Source: Membranipora membranacea (lineage: Eukaryota; Bryozoa; Gymnolaemata; Cheilostomatida; Membraniporidae). From it: a stretch of 60,000 bases of DNA. Within the stretch, counting starts at the first letter, position 1; every line of letters begins with the position of its first letter. The notes beneath the pieces are model-generated. The model did no database searches, had not been told where the DNA came from, and saw nothing but the letters and a program-made list of their open reading frames with translations. Below, one piece after another: positions 31,811 to 43,735 of the stretch. Made by a program: the position numbers and the translations under genes. Location: NCBI GenBank assembly GCA_914767715.1, contig OU612065.1, positions 35,404,001 through 35,464,000 on the forward strand. The letters run 5' to 3'.

Positions 31811-34800
31811 AAAACTATGATCTAGTTTTGGTCTGGCCAAAGCCGACAAGGTTCGTCCGGATATCCGACAACTTATCAATACGAGGATTTCCGGTAGCTG
31901 TTCATACATTAACATGATTAGATATGAGTCACACATGAACAACACACTAGTAGTCCGTGTTAAGTTTTCTCTGTACTCAGATCCTCATCGTCAGTTTAAT
32001 TCCTCTGCCTCTTTTGGCTAATATTTTCAAATATTTCTCACTTGGAAGATTGATAATTTCATCAATCAGTGAATGATTTGGATTTTGGACCTGAGGTAGT
32101 TTTTGTCCTCTCAGCATGAATGATCAGATAATGATTTTGGCAGTTTTCAATTGAAAGACCTCACTGTCATTTAACCAACAAATTGAACAAACAGTGATGC
32201 TAGCTGGTTTGCAGCCACATTACGGTACCTTGAACACTGGCCCTGATGTGACAGGTTTGATCGGTTTGTCACTAGCATCTAAAAGGAAAGTAGTACCCTC
32301 AATCTCTCCCCATGTTATCATCAGCTACTCTGAACACGCTGCGTCGGGGTTCGGTAAAGGGGTGGATACAAAATTATAACCCCGTACCCGAGAAGTTGGG
32401 GGTCTAATCTCCTCGCTTATATCAACTCTACCTAGGAAATAAAAATAAAATATAGTGATAGATTCAGTCTTAATTTAGATTTGAGCATATCCAATGTTTG
32501 ATTTCCTGTCTAATTATGAGCAGTCATACAGATTTTAGAGAGTACCTTGAGGAACTTGTTCTAAGTTAGAATCTAAGTATTGCACTAACCATCTACATTA
32601 GCCTTTATCTACATCTACATAGGCTTGAACAACCTAATACATGTTAGTAAGACTCACATGACAGCATTCACTGGTACATAAGTCAATGTCTTTAGTTTAG
32701 TTGGGTTACCTTCTATAGCTGCCTGCTCTTCCATACTTGCTAAAGGTAACTGTGCATCTTCTAACTATAAAAACATATAACAAGATTAGGAGTGAGAGTT
32801 TAGACATGTGGATTGTGTGTACAGACGCTCTTTGTCTTGGTATGACTGTGAGACGTTGGGACAAGTGGCGTTTCCAGTAAATCAGACCATTTTATATGAT
32901 TTAATCATATGATTCAAATACAAAAACTGGTATTTAAAATTATAAATCTATAGCTAGGACCTTAGAAGGATGTACAAATACCTGAGTGAGTTAATAATTT
33001 TACTACATGACATTATGTAATATTTTTGTTAGTCGGCATTACTGGCCTGTGCAGGCTGTCATCGGTGGGGAGGTAGGGACAACCTGCCCAGACTACAGTA
33101 TTCAATGACTTAGCAGGTGAGCATTTATTGATATCGCAAGTGCCACTACTAATTATCTGCTATGGCAAAACATCAGATGACTGGAGATAAGTCTTTTAAT
33201 TTTGTTAATTTGGATATGACATACCACTCGATGAGTTAACATTAGAACTGGCTGATCTACTTTTAACTTTAACACCTTCAAGGAAGCTGACTGCTCGATG
33301 TGTTTGGTGTCTCAAAGTCAAAACTAGCTGGTGTGGTGTCTGAAATGTGAGAAAACATTTGAGAAATCTCAATAGCAAACTCATAGACAGTTTGTGAAGC
33401 TAGGGGTAACTGTTGTTCTGCTATTGAATTAATTTTTCGGTATTGTAAACAAAAATGCAATAATCAACTTAATAACAAATGATTTCTCTATTTTAGAGTT
33501 ATTACCTTAATATTAATGAAGTGACAACCCCTATATTTGAAATGGATGATTGGTATCTTCTGGGAGTTGGTCATTATATAATAACTTTATGGGAGTCGGT
33601 AGAGCGAATTTCGTCAATTTGCATACTTTTGGAGTTTCTCCCACTCCACTGGTCGCGTTCATCACAATTATTAGTTTATAATGATATATAGTGAGCAGAA
33701 ATTGGCTGTTTACGTGTCAGGACAAAATGTGTGTGATTTTTGTAATTTCAGGCAAGCATTTAAAACAGATCGAACAATTTTGAGCCAAAATTGTTGCAAG
33801 GTTCCTGTGAAATGTCCTGTAAAATGCACAATAACCATCTTTCAGCAGTATAGCTAATGTATCAAAATCACACATACCATAAAAGGCAGATGTGTGTAGC
33901 GTCAATTGAACATAACGTCAAACATGCTGTCAGAAGGCCCATAATTGTGGTCACATGACTGGGTTCTGGAAGTACTCTGATCTTAGTAATACCTGTCTAA
34001 AAGAAGATAAAGAATGGTTGAATTTATTATGTTGAAAAATTTGTATAAAATAAACTATCTGGAGCACTTATAAATAAGCTTACAAATCATCATGTGATTA
34101 TATTACTCCTCTATGGTTGGTATAAATCTGACTTGTCAGGCATTGTTGAGCAGGGAACCCCTCCCCCACCAAAGCTTGTCAAGAGGGGCTTAAGTAGATA
34201 CAAGATACAAGAATCTGAACGCTTGAGTTGGGTACCATGTATCAGGAAAATTAGTTTGAATTATAGAAATCAGGGCTTATATGCTCAGAGCTAGTAAACT
34301 TATTCAGCTATATTCTAGGTTAATGTCATGAAGGTCGCAGACCATGATGGTATAAAATGTTACCAGCTGTCCACACTTCACGAGATAAGTTCTTTTTGTA
34401 GGCATATGTTTAACTTAGTGAGCCAACACAAAAGAAATCAGTTTATTCATAGGACTAGCTTACAGACTACCAAGTTCACAATTGTAGTGCTAAAACATGT
34501 GGGCTGGGAGGCCTGGCTGTTATGAGGATAACCCTGACTTATTGTTAGCTCTCCTTAAAATGAGCTATTTCAGAACGGGAAATTTCCCTGCAAAACTTTA
34601 CTACTCTAAGGTGATTTGTGTTGTATGTTTGAGAGAGTAAATTTTTATATATTTATTAGTTGTTATCTGTTCTTTGACCGTATCAGGATAATTCTAAGTA
34701 ATCACTTTAGTGGTAGTTGTCGTTTTCGTATTCGGGCCAGAAAAAACTGTTCTGTTCTGTTCTGTTCCCTTGCATACACCAATGGGTTTGCATGCTAATA

Positions 34801-36439
34801 AATAGAAATTTCCCACCATTACCAGGGGAAGAGCTTAATTGCAGACAGAGAAATACGAGTTACTTGAATTTGTGACTAGGAGGCAATCGATATAAATTTG
34901 GCCCGATGTACAAACACTTCAGCTAGCTAAAGAGTCCACTCAATACGCCCTACCGAGTCATCAAGCTAGTAGTAACAGCAATCGTAGTAATTGTAATAAA
35001 TATTTAAATTAGCAATAAGATTTTTTTGTTCACTAATTAGTTTCTAATTACCTATCCAACAACATAGGTTATATGAAAGTTCACCAGCGCTGTTACTTTA
35101 CCTCAATGACGTCGCCTGGTTTCGGCCAGAGAACAATTGCGTGTGGGAGGGGTGCTCAAAGGAAAATTCTCGCAAATGCTTGTGGAATGAGGGACAACCT
35201 CGAGCATATCAGCCAAAAGACAGGAGCACTTGTAACATGAGAGCTGTTTGATACAAATCTGCCTTTCTCATTCAAAATGACAATGTTACAACTTCAACAT
35301 CCAAAGGTTCCGGTTATTTTGAAAATAAAGCACTTGAAAAATGATAATTTTGTGTAGCGTAGTTTGGGAAGTAGAGCTACATGCATAATACAGAATGCCC
35401 AACATTTCAAAATAAATATTTTTGTTGCAGACGGCTACTATGCCTACCTGATTATCCAACTCCAGAACAGGAATCAACATTAATATGATGTAGTAATTTG
35501 TACAGGCACAAGGCCACAATAAGCCCCAGAAGATTAACCATTAGGCTGCACTGGCAAAAAGGGCCGCAGGTTGCCCACAGCTGGCTTAGTAACCCTGCTG
35601 GTACCTATCTAAATTTGTGTTTGGTTCATCACAATCCATCATTGTAGATAGAGTGCTTATATTGAAGTGTTTTACTATTTGAATTAAGTTGTGTCCTTGT
35701 AAGCCGTCAGTTCACCTACCTTTGCTGCTCCATGCAATGATATAGCTATCTTTCTAGGTTCATCTCCCTCAGACCCTTTATAGCAAGTGTTTTTTCCTCA
35801 TTGTTGGCATCAATTATTCACATCTGCAATTGAAAATAAAAAAAATGAAGTCATTCAGCATTATTGCTGTTTGATTAACCGAAGGCAGTTTTGAACTTTG
35901 ATGTTCGATGTTACCGGAGAAGCGAGCAGATCGAAACACCCCGCAGTTCTTTCCACCAAATATGCTTGCTATCCTTATTTCACACTGATGATTATTTTCT
36001 CTAACGTATGCATACAATACACTTGCCTCATCACAGGCTAATTTTTTGTTTTGGGGGTACTTGTTGGTAATGGGATTCCAGTACCAGTGGCCTGTGGAAT
36101 GTTAAAACAATAAACTCTGTATATTTGTGCTTTTGAGTCATCCGAAGGCAGAACAATTTCTATGGAATGATCGAATAAAATCACATTGGCAAATTAAAAC
36201 TGTTTGGAGGATTGCAGTTTCCTCAGTAATAAGCATTTATTATGGTTGTTATACAAGTCCCTGAATCCAGTTCCCCAACAAGCCTACATATCATCCTTTG
36301 TATGTCCTGGGTATAAATATATACCAGCCTGTTGCAGGAGTATCAGACATGGCAAACAACATCAAATGTCTCGCTAAAATCCTCCTGTCATATTGTTATC
36401 CATGTGTTCCTAACATGGCCCGAAGTTTTTGTCAATTTG

Positions 36440-36825
36440 AGTTATGTCAGTCAAATGAGAGTGTCTCTGAAAACCAGAAAGAATTAGTGGTGAACTACAC
36501 TATAAGGTTCAATATTTTTAGCACCGAAAGTCTTCCAGCTTTGATATTGAGCAAGATCAAATCGTGCATTTAGGGACCCCATGCTGTTTTAATGTGATGT
36601 AAGATATGATAAGACATTAATAATTCAACACAAGTGATGCAGGCTTATACAGGGTGTTGCAGGAATGTCAGTCAAATAAGAGTGTCTCTGAAAACGGGAA
36701 GAAAATTAACAATCAACCAGACCAGTTCAATATTTTTAGCACCAAATTTAGAGACAGCAGTAGTCAAATACAGTTACTCCCCCTCTATAATCCTAGAACA
36801 AGATCTGGTCTGCTCTGAATCGTTG
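36440..36825. repeat. Tandem duplication, period about 220 bp
   Basis: GAGAGTGTCTCTGAAAAC and AGAGTGTCTCTGAAAACG begin two blocks that both continue to GTTCAATATTTTTAGCACC and then to an AAGATC-containing tail; the blocks differ in length and by many changes. Confidence 0.55.
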
Positions 36826-37123
36826 TCGTGATTGTTTAGTCGCATGTACACAATGAGAACCGATTATTCTAACACAACTAGCCTATGCTATGAAGGTTGA
36901 TTCAATAACAGGCCAATTATGTCTCCAACTCCTTGGTCCAATACATCACACTATGTCACGCCCACAATAAGTCTGTATTGTCCTTCCTGGGGGAGAGGGA
37001 GTTTATTGATCACACCTTAACTCCTATCCATTAACCTCCTTACCTCTCCTTCACCACCGATCCTCACCTAGCACTTAGGTTAAGGACCACTTCTGAAACC
37101 GTGTGTTAAAGTTGGGTTCAACA

Positions 37124-37338
37124 GGGGGTCTCCCAATTAGAAGGAGCGATGCTTTACTAAAGCAAGTTGTCACTATAACAAATCGCTCAAAATTATCACT
37201 CACTCGGTCTTTCAACTGGACAAACTTGTTCCCGAATTGCTCACTAAGAATGTATATAGTCCCATCAATGACTGAGTGATATGAAAGCGAGAGCCTAGCA
37301 GGTATCGCTCACTAGTAGTTGAGTGAGCGATAAGATGG
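37124..37338. mobile_element. MITE copy lacking its right TIR
   Basis: Aligns with the element at 37.5 kb from GGGGGTCTCCCAATTAGAA through GAGTGAGCGATAAGATGG; the right terminal repeat is missing. Flanked by a 14-base near-direct repeat (GTTGGGTTCAACAG and GTTGGGTTCAGCAG). Confidence 0.7.
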
Positions 37339-37618
37339 TTGGGTTCAGCAGGATGGCTAGCTTATAACAATGCAGTCCACTCACCGTCGAAGTCAGTAGA
37401 GAAATGTGCCTAATGTGTATTCTTTTTAAGGCTACAGCCACAGGACAGGTCAAGTCAGTCTCTGTCATAGAGTGGGTCAGGGGGGTCTTTCAATCAGAAA
37501 GAGTGATCCTTTACTAAAGCAAGTTATCACTATCACATCACTATCACATCGCTCAAAATTATCACTCACTTGGTGTTTCAATTAGAGAAAATCGCTCTCA
37601 AATCGCTCACTCAGAATG

Positions 37619-39363
37619 CTAAGAAAGACTTTATAAATGACTCGTTAACTAAAGATGAAAAAAGTTTTTTCACCTGCCTGAAATCACTGACAGGAAAGAA
37701 GAAATCCTCTTATCAAATCGAGAAAATTAGCTATCAAAACTCTACCTACACCTCAAACTCTGACAAGGCAAATGCCCTTAATAGATATTTCACTACGGTC
37801 GCTGGACAATCGGTTTTTATTCCTAAGATCGATCCTCAACCTGACCTTTTCCATGGTCCAAGTTTCTCTTTCACATATGTTGAGAGCGAAACAATCTACA
37901 AACTGATAAAGTCCCTCAAACCAAATAAACGGGGTGGCTTGACCATGTTTCCAGCTTCCCAGTACCAAACTGTTGCAGACCTATTAGCTCTTCCCATAGC
38001 CCTGATCATTATCGAATGCTACAAGAAATCAATATTCCCTGACTGCCTAAAAACAGCACTGGTCACCCCACTCTTTAAGAAGGGCGATAAAACAGACCCT
38101 TGCAATTACAGACCAATTTCCAGTCTGCCAATCATGTCAAAGGTGTTTGAGCTAGATATGAAAAATCAAATTATGACCTTTATCGAAACACATGGAATAC
38201 TCTCAGATCGACAATTCGTTTTTCGTAAGCACCATTCTAGTGAAAAGTTACTACTTTCTCTTTTACAAAATTGGAGAACAACGCTAGACAACCCTCAACC
38301 GAATTTCATAGGTGCACTCTCTTTGGACGTACGTAAAGCATTTGACACTATAAATCATGGACAACTCATCCACACTCTAAAGCGACTAAATTTTGCAGAG
38401 TCAACAACAAAATTATTTACATCCTATCTTTCACATCGAACCCAAATCATGAACGTGGATCATGATCAGTCCAGTGCACTGCCGATTACATGTGGAGTAC
38501 CCCAAGGAAGTGTTCTAGGTCCAATCTTATTCAATCTTGCTATCAATGATCTCCTTAACAAGCACAAAACTGCATTCGCTTACGCTGATGACACCGTTAT
38601 TTACTGCACAGCAACAGATATCCCTACCTTAATGGATAAATCTGAGTCATTGATGAGAGAAGTATCGAATTGGTATTCAAACAATCTCCTTCAACTCAAC
38701 TTATCCAAAACTCAATACTGTATTTTCTCAAATAGGAAAGTAGAAGATTTTTACCAAATCCAAATAAACAATTTGAAAATAGAATCCAAGCATTCACTCA
38801 ATCTTCTTGGAGTTATTCTTGATTCAGAACTTAGTTTAACCCCTCAGGCTAATGCCACCGCCTCTAAAGCAAACAAAATGGTCTACTTGTTATCAAAACT
38901 AAAAAAATACATGACAGTAGAAAACTCATTGAAGACTTACAAATCACTGATCAGACCTATAGTAGAATACTGCTCATCATTGTACCTTGATGGTTTAGCC
39001 AAAAATTCAGATACATTAGAAAAAGTACAAAATATAGCAATCAGAATCATATCTTCAGCCCCCAAACAATTTTCTGTCACATCTGGCCGCTTGCTCCTAA
39101 ATTTACATACTCTCCACAGTAGAAGGAATTTTCTTTTTCACAATTTTGTCAAATCGAGGGTCTATAAAGGCCGTGCATCCAAGCACATACTTCATCTCGT
39201 TAGCAAATCAAACAGACATACACGATCACTTCGTAGCAACTGTGCAATAATTAAACCCTCAATTAGATCAAACCTAGGCAAATCAGCCTTTTTAAATATT
39301 TTTCATACATTTGTAACAAAATCAACCAAGCCTCATGAATCATTATCATTTAATCCTACCTAA
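37619..39363 (+). CDS. Non-LTR reverse transcriptase, N-terminally truncated ORF2
   Basis: About 580 uninterrupted codons of element origin. Motifs in order: PLFKKGDKTDPCNYRPISSL, LDVRKAFDTINH (catalytic Asp; usually DLSKAFD), GVPQGSVLGPILF, and FAYADDTVIY with the catalytic YADD. Downstream LGVILDSELS and the thumb/connection region LIRPIVEYCSSLY are typical. The frame stays open upstream to about 37570, but those 16 or so codons come from the host MITE and contain no ATG, so no authentic start exists. Not expected to be autonomous. Confidence 0.88.
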
Positions 39364-39612
39364 TGTTGTTAACTTGTATTTTTGTTTGCCACTCTCTGTT
39401 TCTTTTCTTTTTTCATCTTATTCATGCAATTTATGATACCATGCTTTCATTATCCTACACACTATATAGTATTAACACCCTACCACTTATATCTTTTTAT
39501 TCAAGTCATTTTTTGTATCTATGTTAATGTGTATGAGGTCAACAAGTTATTTTTAATTTGCTTTTATTATAAACTTTTAGAAAACCTCAATAAATAAATA
39601 AATAAATAAATA
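37619..39612 (+). mobile_element. 5'-truncated non-LTR retrotransposon (CR1/L2-like)
   Basis: Insert that splits a MITE. It carries only the reverse-transcriptase part of ORF2 and a 3' UTR of about 250 bases ending in a tandem AAAT-type tail, as in CR1/L2-type elements. No endonuclease domain remains, so it is truncated at the 5' end. The open frame over 1.7 kb suggests a fairly recent insertion. Clade is inferred from motif style and tail, not from a tree. Confidence 0.85.
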
Positions 39613-39728
39613 TAGTTCCATCAAGTGACTGAGCGATTTGAAAGTGAGACCCCTAGCAGGTATCGCTCACTCAGTGAGTGAGCGATAAGATTGCGATTTT
39701 GGCTGTTTCTAATTGAAAGACCCCCCAG

Positions 39729-40968
39729 GGTTGGTAGAATGGTGGCCACTTCTCAGTAGTATGAACAGAGAAGATAACTCAAAGATACATGAACAAGGTA
39801 CATGCACAACAGACCATACCTGACAAGTCTCCCTTTTTGGTAGGGAGCCTCCCAGTTTTTAGGGGTTTTTCCCACCTCCTCCCTATCTCCCTTTTTCCTC
39901 CCTTTTTTCAGCTTCCTTCACCCAGAAGACTTTTCAAGCTTCTTGTTGCAGGAAAAACTATGTTTTCCTACCCCCACAGTACAAATAACTAGATATAGTT
40001 GCCTATTAACATACCATCTCTCCTCGTTCGAATAAAGTGCATCAATATAATTTGTAAAATCAGGTAAAATTATGCATTTTATAATATGAACGCTCTAGTT
40101 TTGGCTTAAAACAAATGACAACAAGGGCCAAATTACACCTTCACTGCGGGACGCGCAGAGTGGTACTGCGGGTCGGGAGTTCCTCCGCGGAGACCTCCTG
40201 ATTTCTTGGTCTACCAACTTGTCATGTATGCAACAGACAACAACATGACAACAAACAAACCCTGTGATAGGAACACTCCACAATTTCTATATACTATTGC
40301 TCATATAAATAACATAATCAATCATAATCATAAAATGTTAGAGCAACAGTTTCTTTATCCAAAAAAAAAGAAGATCAAGATAGATATGGCTAAACTCCAG
40401 CCCTTCTTTTCTCAAACAATTACCTGTGTATAAGAATCCCAGTTGAGGGTTTGGTGAGCTATTACTATTCACACTTCATTGGCCTTATATAATACTAGGA
40501 GAACTCTTGAATTAAAATAGGAGTGAGATTCTTGAAGGGCCCTGCTTGAAACCAAGGCTTTCAAGTGAAATCCTTGTTGAAATAAAGTTCCCTCTTTTGC
40601 TCATTGATCTCCAATGTTGCTTTGGTAATTTTATTTTCAAGGACCGCATTGTGACTCAACAGAGTTGTCTACACTTCTCACATGAAACAAGAAGATAGAA
40701 TCCATTGTTATCAGGTCACAGAAAAGCAGACAATCTGAAGAAATAGTATTTCTCACTTACAGGAGCTTAAGTCTGAATACCAGTGATGAACTTATCTATT
40801 ATACCTTCAACTCTGCAGGTTTAGTATTATCCATTCACTCATTATCCTCTTATTTATGTATCATCTTTATATAATATACAATTGCTAAACCAATGAAGAT
40901 GAACTCCCTCTGAGGAAGTTCATTGGCTAAACAGGGAGGAGTCAATTACCGGGTCTAGATGGACACAA
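39729..40968. other. Gene-poor interval between MITE copies
   Basis: Pyrimidine-rich patch at 39840-39920, otherwise AT-rich. No supported gene. Confidence 0.5.
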
Positions 40969-41115
40969 TCGCTCCCAAATCGCTCACTCAAAGTGTACAT
41001 AGTTCAATCTTGAGTGAGTGAGCTGAAAGCGAGAGCCTAGTAGCGGTAGCAGGTGTCGCTCACTCACTGGGTGAGCGAACAGATTGCAATTTTCACTGCT
41101 TCTAAATGATAGACC
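40969..41115. mobile_element. MITE copy lacking its left end
   Basis: Same family: ATCGCTCCCAAATCGCTCACTCA, the GAAAGCGAGAGCCTAG block and a right end reading TGATAGACCCCC followed by CAG. Left terminal repeat absent. Confidence 0.65.
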
Positions 41116-41498
41116 CCCCAGTCCAATGGACTCCTTCTCATTGATCTTATGGCTACACTACACATTACCTCTTGGCCAAACTACATAGTCATTAAATTCT
41201 ACAGTCAAACACTATCACATTCACTGTGACTATTGAGAGATAATTTACATTACAAATAGGTTAAGGTAGGTAGGCAATGATTAGTAGAGCATAGGGCTAG
41301 GAGGACTCGATGAAAAAGTATATCCCACAATTAAAACTACTCTATAGTTTGGAATGTAGTGCCTATTTTCATTACATCAAGTCTTAAAATACATGATACG
41401 ATGCAAGTCTATAAGAAAGCTAGCCTGTCTTGACAAGCTTGTTCAATACAGGTCATATGAGGAGATAATTAAAAGGGGAATGAGTGGTTGGTGCCATT

Positions 41499-41632
41499 GG
41501 CCCCATGGACATGCAAGCCTGTAGTTTGCTGATGTCCAGTATCAACCACCCCCTAAAGCACCAAACGTTTGGTGTATTGAGTTGTTGATACTGGACGTTG
41601 GCAAAGTAAAGGTATGTTAGTCCAAGGGGCCC
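41499..41632. other. Imperfect hairpin of about 134 nt
   Basis: Outer pair GGCCCCATGGAC/GTCCAAGGGGCC, middle pair GTCCAGTATCAAC/GTTGATACTGGAC, centre palindrome CACCAAACGTTTGGTG. Arms of about 65 bases match at roughly 70-75%. It could be a MITE or a transcribed hairpin RNA. Confidence 0.6.
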
Positions 41633-41882
41633 TTGCTTGTCTAGGGTCTGTTTCAATCAACAACAATGTGGTTAAGATAATTATGACTAGCCTGCATTTC
41701 CTTACAACATTGTATTTCTACTTGGAGTTGTCACTGGACACAAATGTTACCCTTCTTCATAACATTAGATTCGACCGCTACTTCTGAGTGGTTCTGTGTA
41801 AGGGGCTAGAACAGAGGGTATTATAGACTGTCTTCGCTCTGAGCGCAAATTGCTCTGGATCTTTTCAATTAGAATGACCCAG

Positions 41883-41920
41883 GGGGTGTTTTAATTGGAA
41901 TAAGCGATGCATTTTCAGCA
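41883..41920. mobile_element. Left-end fragment of the same MITE
   Basis: GGGGTGTTTTAATTGGAATAAGCGATGC, preceded by CAG, matches the left end of the 37 kb copies; similarity is lost after about 35 bases. Confidence 0.45.
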
Positions 41921-42383
41921 ATAGTATTTGGGGCAGTTCATTCAAAGTCCAGTTCTTAAAGTCTTTAATTTAGAAAAATTTACATGTTTGTTTAATTTAC
42001 AAGAACAAAAACCTTTTATTCGGTGCGTAAACTTGCTAAAAAGAATGAGAATAAGCAAATAAATATATAAAGATTGGTACTGACTGTCTCTATCATAAAC
42101 ATATAAATACTCTAGACTTGAAACTATTGGCTATTTCATACAGGCTCAGTGTCTTCTCTAATTCAGTGACGCGTCGTCACTGCGCTATTCACTTTTTCTC
42201 TGTTGTGCATAGGTCAGAAGAGGAGTTATCTCCACATAAATGTAATGTATGAATAAAAGACCTTCTTATTTCTAAATATTACCACTACAACTGAGTAAAA
42301 CCGGTGAGTTTTACAGAACATGTAATAATGAAGTATAAAATTTGATCAGTATACCGTGCCAACAGATATTGTGTGTGCCATAA

Positions 42384-42426
42384 CAACATACGCTATAGCT
42401 TGTTAAACAAGCTATAGCATATGTTG
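42384..42426. other. Near-perfect palindrome, 21-base arms
   Basis: CAACATACGCTATAGCTTGT and its complement with one mismatch, separated by about one base. No gene is close to either side. Confidence 0.75.
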
Positions 42427-42899
42427 AAACAAGCCTTGTTTCTGGTCTTAAAATTTGTATGAAAAATGGTGCGTCAACTTTTCAGAGTTCAAGGTTTTGC
42501 TCAGAATTTTACCTAATTAGCTGCATCTGATCTTTCCAGCTGTCAGACGCGTTGACGTAAGATGGAAAACACTAATGGCCCATGAGTAAGGTCCGATTTC
42601 AAATGTATTTTTGTCAGCTAAAAGCTCAGAACTAGGTATCCAACTAGGTAGCTGGATGAGGGCATGTTGTTGCCTACAGTGCAATTATCAGATGGTCATA
42701 TTCTCGAAACTTCTGAAAACAGATGGCTGAAAAAGTAAGCGAATACTCATCGAGTGCCTGTGTCTAAAACATGTCTGGATATGTCTGTAATGCCCCGATT
42801 GTCATAAAATCCCGGTTCCTTGTGGGATACATGCTCTAGCCTTCTAGGACAGCATATTTATGTCAATGGCAATCGCCATGCTCACCATTAGGTAATACA

Positions 42900-43480
42900 C
42901 CTGTAATTAAATTAGGTCAACTTGTTGCACCCCTCCTCGAATTTAAAATGATTAGTATGACTGATGTCAAAACAGGACCTAGGCAAGTCGATAGTACTGC
43001 AGTCAGTGATATTGAGGCATGAAAATGTTGCCTGGTGGATTTGCAATTGAAATTTCGGTGATAAAGGTTTAAAAAATTTTTAGCAAAATCAATTTGGGGC
43101 GCTTTATGCAGACGAGTCAGTTTAGGCAAAATAAGCTGGTAAACCTGTAAAAATGCACTTGCTGTGTTTGTGGGAGCACCGATGAAAATCTTACAATCAG
43201 TTTCCATCCGATACTCTCAAGTATGACAGAGCAGAAGCAGGCCATTTGAGTGGTCTGGTTAAAGAATTGAAAGAACCTGAAGCAGGCTTGTGGAGGTGAG
43301 AAGTCAACATAATTTGCATGTAAAGCAATGGGGAAATGAAGAGAGGTGTTGGACCATAATATTTTCATCAGAGCGATGTTTAGGCGTTTAGTTTTAGCGG
43401 CGCTTAGGCGCATCTTGTTCTGGATTGCCCAGTCTTGGCATTCAGTCATCAATATTTGTCCTATTGTTCCCAAATAGTTT
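42900..43480 (-). pseudogene. Reverse-transcriptase remnant of a non-LTR element
   Basis: Reads CQDWAIQNKMRLSAAKTKRL in one frame (the post-YADD segment of LINE reverse transcriptases), then shifts frame and continues with weaker similarity. No catalytic motif survives. The segment is short and broken, so clade cannot be told. Confidence 0.55.
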
Positions 43481-43539
43481 ATTCAGAGTATACATAATCA
43501 TATATTCATCAAATAGTCAGCCAATTATAACGGGCGAGG

Positions 43540-43735
43540 CTTTTTAAAGCAAATCATCACTCGCACTTTGCTCAAAATCATCGCTTATTTGGTCTGTCAA
43601 ATAGGAAAATTTGTTCCCAAATTGCATATTCTGTTTTTTTTAACAATGACTGCGTGATTTGGTAATGAGCTCCCTAACAGGTCATGATCACTCGGTTACG
43701 GGCAGTTTTTAATTTTAAAATCCTCCTGATCGCTC
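43540..43735. mobile_element. Degenerate copy of the same MITE
   Basis: Aligns loosely along the interior (AAAATTTGTTCCCAAATTGC, CAATGACTGCGTGATTTGG, TAACAGGTCATGATCACTC); termini are not recognisable. Confidence 0.5.

Larger units (their letters stand above)
30545..36091 (-). pseudogene. Unrecognised multi-exon gene, partly duplicated (fragments)
   Basis: Exon-like open stretches with splice signals on the minus strand: 36091-35915 (Cys-containing, phase 1-1), a weak one at 35775-35720, one near 33990-33870, the pair near 33435 (EQQLPLAS...) and 32766-32712 (LEDAQLPLAS...), one near 32281 (DASDKPIKPVTSGPVFK), and terminal pieces at 31667 (LKDEPKRDRIGRELAGKVAK, stop) and 30625 (LKDMPKRDRIGRELAEKVAK). 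A short piece before the last (GCHAIDIK, near 30830) has a sister near 33530. I recognise no domain. The doubled exons show a local duplication; whether an intact gene remains is not clear, and the array border at 30549 cuts the last copy. Confidence 0.35.
37481..39725. mobile_element. MITE (about 250 bp) interrupted by the LINE
   Basis: Terminal inverted repeats GGGGGTCTTTCAATCAGAA (left) and TTCTAATTGAAAGACCCCC (right), flanked by CAG on both sides (37478-37480 and 39726-39728). Interior has repeated TCGCTCACTCA-type motifs in both orientations. Removing the LINE leaves about 138 plus 113 bases that align with the copy at 37.1 kb. G-rich TIRs with a 3-bp CWG target duplication are typical of PIF/Harbinger elements; that assignment is inferred. 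Confidence 0.75.
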
